DNA of 64,000 nt from Linum tenue (taxonomy: Eukaryota; Streptophyta; Magnoliopsida; Malpighiales; Linaceae), in NCBI GenBank assembly GCA_946122785.1, contig CAMGYJ010000011.1:17174001-17238000 (forward strand), read 5' to 3'. Below the pieces are notes generated by a model. That model saw only the letters and a list, made by a program, of their open reading frames with translations. It was not told the origin of the DNA and searched no databases. The position numbers and the translations under genes are program-made. Shown piece by piece: positions 56,036 to 64,000 of this stretch. How positions within the stretch are numbered: the first letter of the stretch is position 1; each line of letters starts with the position of its first letter.

Positions 56036-59033
56036 TTATAGCTCGTCTAAGTCGATCATCAACTCGCTCTTCCGGTAACTCTCCAACGATTCTGTCCGGT
56101 GATCAGACTCTGAAGAAACCCTAATGTCAGCCATGGCGGCTGCTGCTTTGTCTAGTGAATCAGCCAAACTGGCCTCCCAAAACCCCGACCTGCAAGCTTT
56201 GTCATATGTCTCATAACCACTTGCTCTTACGCCCTCAGCAACCAGGTCCTTCAAAGAGCTGGAAGAAGCATCTGATAGATTATGAGTCATGGCATTCAGA
56301 AAGGTTCCAGACGAACCGGGTCTCCAGAACACAACTATAGCACAGCTCTTGTCTAATAATCGAACGTGGAACTCGTCCAAGAAAACCTCATGAGACCCTT
56401 CCAGAAGGCACTTCAGGTTTCCAGCTGTTGTACCACACCTAAATCCCCACAGGAAGACCAAATCATCACGTCTCACTTTCTTTGTGTTGCTGCTAGTCCA
56501 CACCCTGATTTCTTCCCTGACAGTGGGTTCTTCTTGTGGTCCACTGACTAGTGGGTTGAAAGTGTTTGCATATACTTGAAGGGGAGAAGTACCTTTCTCA
56601 GCATGTACTTCTCCTACACCAGGTGTGAGTTTCAGTATGCAGCATAACTTTGCAAACAATTCACTAATGCTCAGTACGTTATGCCCGTGAATTTCCTCTT
56701 CGACCGCTGCACCTGAAATAAAGACAGATGGTGGAGAAGTAATGACGCATTATTAGGAGGTTGTTACAGATGCTTGAGAATGGTAACTATCAACTGTTAT
56801 TAGGAGGTTTTTACAGATACTTGTAAGTCGTGTATTGTTGTGTTCAAGGTTTTAAGTAATTAAGTATTATTACAAATGTATTTTCAATATCATTTAATCT
56901 TAAATTTTATTTTTAATATTTTCAGTATTACTATTATTACTACAAGGTCCAATTAAACTTGCGATATCAATCTGATTTAACCCCACCTTGTGTTTTACTT
57001 GAACTCTCAATCCCAACAACATTGAATACATTGACAGCAGTTTATCATGCCAACCTATTTGTGGTCTACTTCGATGTTCCCTGCCACGCTCACAGGTGTG
57101 CTAGTATATCTAGCTGCGTATGCACAAACAAATGAGAAATAACCAGCAGGATAACTAACCTTGGAATGGAATTTCTACATCAATTGGTACAGGATACCGA
57201 TGCTTCAAGTATGAGATGGTGTAAGGGATGCTTGTTACTCTCTTCGGGATACCAATTTCCTGTATTAGATGGTTGACATCTATGACGTGGGGGAAAACGT
57301 GGTGCAAAGATTCCATGAACTCCTCCACAGAAGGAGGCAAGGGTCCAAGAAACTTCGAATGAATGAATGTCAAATCTGTGCATTCAATATCATTTGAATA
57401 AGATGCCAAACCAATTAGGGAAAAAACCATAACATCATATATAAAAAGATCAGAAACTAAATTGAGAAGCACCGTTAAGGGAATTGTGGGAGACAATAGG
57501 CTTCTGTGAAGCAGAAATCAAATCAATCACCTCTCGGAAGCCACGGATATTTTTGTTTGCTTCGTCTTCATCATTCTGAAGCTTTTTCTGTCAATCAAAG
57601 CAACAGTTACATAAGTCAGAGTTCAGACTTGAGATGACTCCCACAGCCAAGGCTTATCAGAAGGTATGTAGATAAGCGTTTTACCAGAAGTAGATCCCGG
57701 TCTTCTTTTGAAGTTGTTGAGACAACACGAACTGCCTGAGTTCCTCCTCCCTTTGCTGGAACCATTAAAGGGACAAGGTTTTCATCAAACTTTTGCAACA
57801 TCTGTAGCCAACATATTACAAGTACCAAAGGTCATTGACACAGCTAATTTTTTGGTTCAAACAGCTTTCCTTGTACAGTCAATAACATTACATCTGGTCA
57901 TGCTTCACTATGGACCAAGGTCAAGAGCTTCTCAACAGAAGAACTACTACCTTGACCACAAGATGTGCTTGGCGGTCACTGCAAACGTCAATGTTCATGC
58001 ACGGTCTTGATTCAAACTGTTCGGTTGTCACGATGAGCCTTCTCAAGGCTTTCACCAGAGACTCGTCTGCAAATAACAAGCAATGGAAAGGGTATTAGAA
58101 CAAACAAGCAGGATGGGAGAGCCAAAAAAACAAACCATAGCCAAGCAGAGACATCATTCTAATAAGTACCACCTTTTGTGTTGCTACCAGAGTCTTGACA
58201 TGCATTCTTCCAATGCTTCACGCGAGATTTTACCCTCTCAACGAAAATCGAATCTGCAACAGAGAGAGAAGAAGCAGATTCCCCCAAGTCACTGACGGGC
58301 CTCGGCCTCTCCGACCGAGTTTTCACCACAGACTCTTGCTCCCTGGACAAGTACGAAATCCCTGTTGAAGATGTCATGACCATGAAACAAAGCAAGCAGA
58401 AAAATCTCAATCGATAAGCAATTTGACCATAGGAACTAGCTAGGGAGACTGTAAGTATATTTACCATCATTGATGCAAGCATTAAAATCAAAACCGTCGC
58501 GAGCCATGGCAACCAAACTCGACGATTGACAAGAGAAACTGTACGATGGCATCCCAGTCTTCATTTCATCCCTCGGGAACAAGTGAAAGTTATACCTGCA
58601 TCACAATCGACTACCCTCAAAAAGAGGGTTCCAAATTTCTGCCAGATTCTAGGGAACCAAACACAACAATGGGGGGAAATGGTAGCTGAACTTACGGGTA
58701 GGCAGTGACTGTAGGCGCCCGAATGCTGAAGGGGCAAATAGCCAGCTGAAGAACCTGGAAGCGGTCGGCGGCGTACTTGGCTTTCAAGTAAGCGATGTCA
58801 GGGGTGTCGAATGGAGAAGGGCGGTGCCAAGGGGCGGAGAAGGAGCCGGTCTTCTGCAGGGAAACGGCGACGAAGTCGGAGGCGGATACTTGGGTTTTTA
58901 TTTCCTCGACGATATCGGCCGTGAAATTGGACTTCTTCACTTGCTTGACGGTCCATGAAAGGTGGTTGCGGGAGGCTTTAGCGGCCTGGGTGCAGAAGAA
59001 TCGCCGGCGCAGCGGCGGAGGCAGGGCAACCAT
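56036..59033 (-). CDS. Poly(A)-specific ribonuclease PARN-like protein, catalytic acids mostly lost
   Basis: Eight exons on the minus strand (58696-59033, 58465-58595, 58173-58361, 57951-58066, 57685-57801, 57473-57587, 57160-57375, 56036-56712) give 632 residues in phase. The CAF1/PARN fold is recognisable: SNFTADIVEEI, FVAVSLQKTGSFSAPWH, FDFNACINDGISYLSR, GFREVIDLISASQKPIVSHNSLND, FIHSKFLGPLP, PHVIDVNHL. PARN deadenylases use D-E-D-D. The first pair (normally DLEMTG) reads SLQKTG (Ser58, Gln60), the third acid is kept (Asp336, HNSLND), and the region of the fourth, with its HEAGYD-type motif, is not seen. The N-terminus (MVALPPPLRRRFFCTQAAK) looks like a mitochondrial presequence. Canonical deadenylation is therefore unlikely; RNA binding or a structural role is inferred. 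Confidence 0.88.
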
Positions 59034-59225
59034 TTCTATCTTTTCCCGACCTTTGCGCGCTGGTGATGAGTTCCCCAGCCGAGCACTCTACGGCGGGTTG
59101 CTTATTTTCTGTTTTGGCCTTTGGGTGATTGGGTCTTGAAGCCTTGTAACCGGTTTTGGGACTTGGTCCAAAATTAATATTAACGGGCTGGCTGTTGGCG
59201 GCTTGGCGCTATGGATTTCCGCTCT
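59034..59225. promoter_or_regulatory. Promoter flank of the PARN-like gene
   Basis: This 192-bp interval lies between the PARN-like start codon and a transposon. It must contain at least part of the promoter and 5' UTR. No distinct element could be fixed. Confidence 0.35.
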
Positions 59226-60111
59226 CTTTGGCAACAAGGGGTACAAATTGCAGGAGGGTGCAAGTTGAGGGGCAAATTGCTGGGGGGTGTAAGTGGAGGG
59301 GTAAATTGTTGTTTGGATGAAAAAGTAGGGGGTGCAAATAAAGTGCAAAGTAAGTAATTATATTATTTTAAAATAGATTTTAAAATTATAAAATAGATTT
59401 TAAAATTATAAATATCATCATAAAATAATAAAATAAATATTACTATATAATAATAAATATATTTTACTAAAAATAGTTATTATATAATAATGCTCAAATT
59501 ATAATTAATTATAACAATTGTAATAATCATTGATCGAGCGATCTCAAAACTCGAAGCTCAACTCCTAACTGGTCATCCTATATAGGGTTTTCGTGTCTAG
59601 TTTAATCTTAAATTGTCAAACTTAGTCAAACACATTCGAATTTGTAAGTTTTAACTATTTAGTCAAATAAAATGAGTTAACCAAACAATTTCTCTCTATC
59701 TTTTCCACAAACACCTTGTATATCTAATTTTCAATGCAAATTCGATTCAACCAAGAGATCTAGATTTGACTTGACGAACATTTATAAACTTGTTTCCAGA
59801 GTCAAATGGTCAACCCCGAATAATGTTTACTTTAATGATATTTATAAAAAGAAGAAATTGATAATATTAATTATTATATAATTATATATAACACAATTAG
59901 AAAAACAAAATTCCATAATTCCCCCCTCCCCCTCTCTTCCTTCCTTCCTTTGCACCCCAATTCGGGGGATAAGCCGAAACAGTAAATTTGCACTCTCGTT
60001 TTGCACCCCCCTACTGTTCCAAATTAACCAAACAGGTGCAAATGTGTTGGAAATTGTGTTTACCCCTCACATTTGCACCCTCCTCCCATTTACCCCTCTT
60101 CCCAAACAAAG
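59226..60111. mobile_element. Non-autonomous TIR element with GGGTGCAA-rich ends
   Basis: The left end (CTTTGGCAACAAGGGG...GAGGGTGCAAG) and the reverse complement of the right end (CTTTGTTTGGGAAGAGGGG...GAGGGTGCAAA) are related over at least 60 bp, continuing inward with more GTGCAA repeats. The centre is very AT-rich and non-coding. End composition recalls PIF/Tourist elements, but a clear target duplication was not found, so the superfamily is open. It sits about 190 bp from the PARN-like start codon. Confidence 0.6.
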
Positions 60112-60119
60112 TGTTCGTG

Positions 60120-60510
60120 CTGGTGACATGTCGGTTGGTTGAACTTGGTATAAACGGTGTCGGTTATGAAATCGACATAAATACTATCAGTGTGATCGGC
60201 ATGATCGATTTATAAACTCTGAGTAAAATGATGTCATTTTAGTAAATTTGATTGATAAAAAATGATTTTATTATATGTTTTTACCAATGTTTAGATATTG
60301 ATAAAAGTTTATGTAATTTGTTGGCTTCAGGTATAAATGTGTAGATATTGACGTTAAATGTTGTATTTAAATATGAGTATTTGTTATTTTATATGAAATG
60401 TCATATTTTATTAAGCCATCATGAACCGACAAAATTGATTGTACAACTGGTAGTATCATTCTGCTTGTTAAACCGGCGCAACGATATAAATCGATTTGAC
60501 GACCTTAGTA
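60120..60510. repeat. Diverged dispersed repeat, related to 25880-26510
   Basis: Shares TTGTATTTAAATATGAG, CATGAACCGACAAAATTG, TTGTTAAACCG and ATATAAATCGATTTGACG-type landmarks with the repeat upstream of the FAR1-domain gene. No coding capacity. Confidence 0.5.
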
Positions 60511-61229
60511 GACGTAAGCTAGAGAAATTTCAAATTTGTGTTGATGAGATTGTACATTTGTAGTGACTAAAATCTTATCTTAGGATAATTAAAACTGAAA
60601 TAGACCTATGGATGTTGATCGGGTCATGGTTTTTTTCCACTAAAGATGTACAATCTGGAATGCAATGGGCAAAAATGAGGTTGCTAGGTCGTTTGCTTAT
60701 GGCAGATTTCGCATGGTTTTCATAATAATTTGGAATTGCTTGTTAATCACTTGAAGTTGTGTTTAGTAGCTCTTAGGATTCCTTTTATTATTTTCAAGAA
60801 ATTCGAGACCCACTCATCTAAGGAGGCTAGAGGCCGAGTTTATGGAGGAAAATATCTAAGCATATTGTTAGATACTCTACACATACAAAAATTAGAGAAA
60901 GTTCTGTTGGAGCATGACGAAGAAGTTTTCGCCATTGATGACTTCGTCATTTATGGTGTTGTATTCTTTATCTCTTCTAGTTGACTAAGTTTGTATTGTT
61001 TAGGAATGTGGATTCTATGATGCTTCGTACATCTACTTTCTATTATCTAATGAGTTGCTTAGGTCATTGTTTGTCTATATCATTAGATGCTTTAGTCATG
61101 TGATGCTTATATTATTCGAATGTCTTAGTTATCTAATGCCTTAATCTTTCTATGCTTATATAATCTATCATGTGTTACTATGGTATTGTTTGTAATGTCA
61201 TGATAAGTTGCTAGGAAACTGTTATTATG
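60511..61229. other. Unassigned, with one open frame of unknown nature
   Basis: An 84-codon plus-strand frame (60730-60984) has ordinary amino-acid composition but no motif I recognise, no splice context and no upstream exon. It is most likely chance or transposon debris. Confidence 0.35.
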
Positions 61230-62370
61230 TGTTGTGTTATTGCCTCGTGTATGTATGCCTAGTTGCAAGGGATAAGACATTATAATAGATTGATGCATAG
61301 ACACATCTTTTTAATGATAATGTATGCATGATCATCCTAGGGTTGTATTCCACGAGGTCTTTTGATGGTAAATACTCAAACCTAACCAAATATGCTCGAG
61401 TGATGAAACAAGAAAAGTAAAACAAGATTGGTTGAGGTACCCTTAGTATGTCGAGTTCTTAATCTACTAATGCAAGAAAGAAATAAACAATGCAATTGAG
61501 TGCTAGGGAAAGTAATGTTTAGGTAGTGATGTCTAGATGATCATGCATACTAATTCATCAATGAGATGCTTCTATGCATCATCTGTTATGATGCCCTACC
61601 CTTCTTTAAGGCCATCCTACTCGAGCTTTCGTCATATGCAATAGGAACTTGACTAGCTAATGTAAGCTTTAGCTTCATGTCATCATCTAATTAATAAAGA
61701 ACAAGGAAATTAGGATAGCACATGATTAAGTGTGGGCCTCTTGAGCCATAATCGATGGTCTATCGCATCAATTATACAAGAATCAAGCATTGAATCACCC
61801 TTTGGAGACTACTCCATAGCTAGGAAGAGAAATACAACAAGGATGGAAGAAGAATCCATGGTGAGATGATTATCCTTCCTTCTTGTTGCTTGAATCACCC
61901 TTCGGAGAAGAAATCTTCCACCCTTTAGCCTTGGGTAAGCCAAAACCTTCTTCTTCCTCTTTTTAGCTCGTCGCTTTCTCTCTCTACTTGAAGAAGAAGA
62001 CCCAAATATCAGTCTAGAACTCTCATTTAGGTTTTAGCTCTCTACTCTTTATATACTCCAGTCGGGCAGTTTTCGCGGTCAATTATCACACACGTGATGT
62101 CGAAGGCATGCCCGTAGTCTCAACTAGAAACGCAGTGTTTCATAAATAGACTTCACAGGTGGATGAAAATTGTCAGTCTGGTGATCGTGATATCTGACTT
62201 GCCCACGGCCACAAGCCATAAGAAATCTCCTAACAGTTGTCTATTGTCACGGTCTGGACTCCATCTTCACAGTCGGCTAACCATGACGTGTGATCTCTGC
62301 CTTTTTGCTCCATATTCGCCCTCTTTTGTTCGACTTTCGATCCCAGAGCCAATTCCATCTGCTGAAATCT
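61230..62370 (-). mobile_element. Possible LTR fragment of a gypsy element
   Basis: Read on the minus strand this region has the same texture as the LTR at 15200-16680: CACGTGTGTGATAATTGACC-type palindromic stretches, TATA-like ATATAAAGAG near 62050, a CTTCTTCAAGTAG/GAGAGAGAAAG block, and a later region with CTCATTGATGAATTAG. No primer binding site or second LTR was found, so the assignment is tentative. Confidence 0.35.
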
Positions 62371-62625
62371 GAAACATTCTAAAACATGTACAAACCTAAT
62401 GTAAATTTGCTCCTTGGGCAACACAAATGCCACAACCATCACAATGAGGTTATAATATGTGCAATTATACCAGAATCAATTTGGTAAGCTTTATATTTAT
62501 GTTCAATGTTAGGTTTATTTTATATTCCCTCCTTTTAAGTTTAGTAAGTATGGCATTGTATTATATTATAAGATTATGTTTTAACCCAAGCAAATACAAG
62601 TTAGGTTTTAAGCAAGTTTATGTAC

Positions 62626-62705
62626 TTATATTTTAAGTTACCAAATTTATCAGGTAAGAACACGTTTATATTTTAAGTTACCAAATTTATCAGGTAAGAA
62701 CACGT
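62626..62705. repeat. 40-bp perfect tandem duplication
   Basis: The unit TTATATTTTAAGTTACC...GAACACGT occurs twice back to back (62626-62665 and 62666-62705). No function is apparent. Confidence 0.9.
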
Positions 62706-63213
62706 TTTTAACCCTCGTTTGACTAGCAACATGTGACTACCTTACTTCCCATTAGGTGGAAGTTTATGCTTATGATATCTTATGTAAGTATTAGACGGTC
62801 ACTCAGAAAACACTCTCCCACCATATTTCCTCTTCAGGTGGAAATCTACGTTTTGTTGTGTCTTTCCAAAAGGTGTAAGTTCATGTTTATGTATTTTATA
62901 ATTTATGTAAGTTGTGTGCTAGTTAAATTGAGTTCGGGGCACCCAAAATACAAAAGGAAAATAGGAAATCTCTTGAGAAGTTGGTGAAGTTCTGTTTTCA
63001 TTTCTGCTTACTGTCTTAAATAACGGTAGCGTAGTCAACGCTATTTCTTATTTGATAGTCATAATAATGTTACAGTTTTAAACACAGGGGGCCAAAGAAT
63101 CAGCAGCAGCAAACCGACTGCCTTCTATTTGCCTTCCCGCACATCCACATGAAAGCCCCCCATAAACATAAACATAAACGTGGAAGCATTTCTACGGATC
63201 TTTCTTTCCTGTA
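62706..63213. other. Intergenic and 3' UTR of the carboxypeptidase-like gene
   Basis: No gene is recognised. The right part is presumably the 3' UTR of the minus-strand SCPL gene. Confidence 0.45.
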
Positions 63214-63903
63214 TCATATTGCTTTTCCAGCAAGAAACCGGCTGTAGAAGTTAAGTGCTTCTGTTGGTTTGTATTCTGGAACAGTATGACCAGCGCCCTG
63301 CGAGGCACGAAAATCCAACACAAATTAGTTAGATTAACGGAAAGTTTCAAGGAAGACGCGTATAATTTTGTTTCATTCATTCCCACAATACCTTGATGGT
63401 TAAGAAGGTGAGGTTGTTCTCATATCCTTGAGTGTACCTGCAAACATCAACTCACACTCTTTTCAGGATTGAACACACAACAGCAAAAACCGTGCAGAAC
63501 AAAAGTTTAATGATGGGAAGAAACTGCATATATTCATACCCAGCAACTTCTCCATTTGAAATCCAAGGTCTCCATTTGTCGACGATCTTGTATCCCATTG
63601 CTCTCGTCCATGCTTCACTCCCAGTGAACGGAACACACATGTCGTGATCCCCACTGGGTTTTTTTTACGGCCAAACACACAGAAACAAGAATCCATCACA
63701 TTGAACTAAATGCTACTTTGAAAGAATATGAAAAACCCAACCTGGTTACGCGGAACAACAGCTGCCAATCTGATAAACTACCTGAAAATGAGTGCCCTAT
63801 ATCCTTTCATCGTCAGGTTCCTGTGGTATTTCATCATGCTGCCAGCGTCATGGCTGAAACGGATTCTATTAGTACACAGCTCCCAATCCCCAGATACATT
63901 TTT
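63214..63903 (-). CDS. Serine carboxypeptidase-like protein, C-terminal part only (5' portion outside window)
   Basis: Four 3' exons on the minus strand are supported: 63782-63903, 63540-63653, 63392-63437 and 63214-63297, with GT-AG ends in phase and a stop at 63214-63216. They encode ..GDWELCTNRIRFSHDAGSM.., ALIFSGDHDMCVPFTG, WRPWISNGEVAGY, and GAGHTVPEYKP. These contain the catalytic Asp (GDHD) and catalytic His (GAGH) of the S10 peptidase triad; the Ser (GESYAG) lies upstream, outside the window. The chain ends FYSRFLAGKAI. The family includes vacuolar or secreted carboxypeptidases and acyltransferases of secondary metabolism. The retained SGDHDMCVP and SNGEVAGY text fits the carboxypeptidase-like branch (SCPL20 type), but the C-terminus alone cannot decide. 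Confidence 0.9.
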
Positions 63904-64000
63904 CTGCCATCACCAAAAAAAGCGCCACATCCATCAAATGGGATGAAAAATGTTACGTCTTAAAGGACATTGAGCATTAAGAGAGGACAGCATACTGGTT

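Noticed and set aside
60730..60984. 84-codon frame as a small gene
   Set aside because: No motif, no neighbouring exon, surrounded by repeats; random open frames of this length are expected in 64 kb.
1..64000. CRISPR arrays, operons or bacterial-type defence systems
   Set aside because: The window is plant nuclear DNA with spliceosomal introns. The direct repeats found are transposon or slippage derived, without the regular repeat-spacer pattern of CRISPR.

Overview
This is a stretch of a flowering-plant nuclear genome, probably a eudicot. The evidence is intron-containing genes with GT-AG junctions, plant-only families (FAR1 domain, EF-hand CML, 9-type lipoxygenase, complex I ferredoxin-like subunit), a nuclear tRNA-Ala, and a dense load of plant transposons. 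I could not narrow it to a genus.

Layout. 1-8060 holds mobile DNA: a decayed plant LINE (+) interrupted by a small hAT element, a short LTR-type relic (-), and two almost identical PIF/Harbinger-like elements 260 bp apart. 9016-14006 (-) is a nine-exon gene for a plastid-type SirB1/transglutaminase-like protein. 14145-17360 holds a LINE deletion derivative (-) and a Tat/Athila-type gypsy relic (+). 18043-18865 (+) encodes a four-helix membrane protein whose first coding exon is 8 nt. 19819-19891 (-) is tRNA-Ala(TGC). 22883-25321 (-) encodes a short FAR1-domain protein with a C-terminal coiled coil. 27369-29940 holds a hAT-like element and a Mutator-like element carrying a Nudix-like gene fragment. 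30495-30953 (-) is a calmodulin-like gene. 31395-36440 holds a SINE, a MITE, a MULE transposase relic, an inverted cluster of short repeats and an unassigned promoter-like stretch. 37471-40624 is a tandem dimer of a fold-back Mutator-like element carrying a GATA-factor fragment. 43560-44057 (-) encodes a mitochondrial ferredoxin-like protein. 44988-47054 is a hAT-like element split by a fold-back Mutator-like element carrying the first exon of an ACD11-like gene. 47796-52183 (+) is an intact nine-exon lipoxygenase gene. 52590-55711 (-) encodes an FAD oxidoreductase and 56036-59033 (-) a PARN-like protein. After more repeats, the window ends in the 3' part of a serine carpoxypeptidase-like gene (-), 63214-63903.

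The host genes look like independent housekeeping, signalling and metabolic genes with no shared pathway. Every multi-exon model below was built by hand from splice sites and conserved protein continuity, and each complete one has a total coding length divisible by three.

The most interesting theme is a family of gene-capturing fold-back Mutator-like elements. It has four copies at three insertion sites, with 10-bp target duplications and long inverted arms carrying repeated GTCACT motifs. The copies carry three different host-gene fragments, and one insertion has become a near-perfect tandem dimer flanked by a single outer target duplication. Other points of note are a PARN paralogue that has lost most catalytic acidic residues, a lipoxygenase ending in Leu instead of Ile, and a LINE derivative joining endonuclease directly to RNase H.
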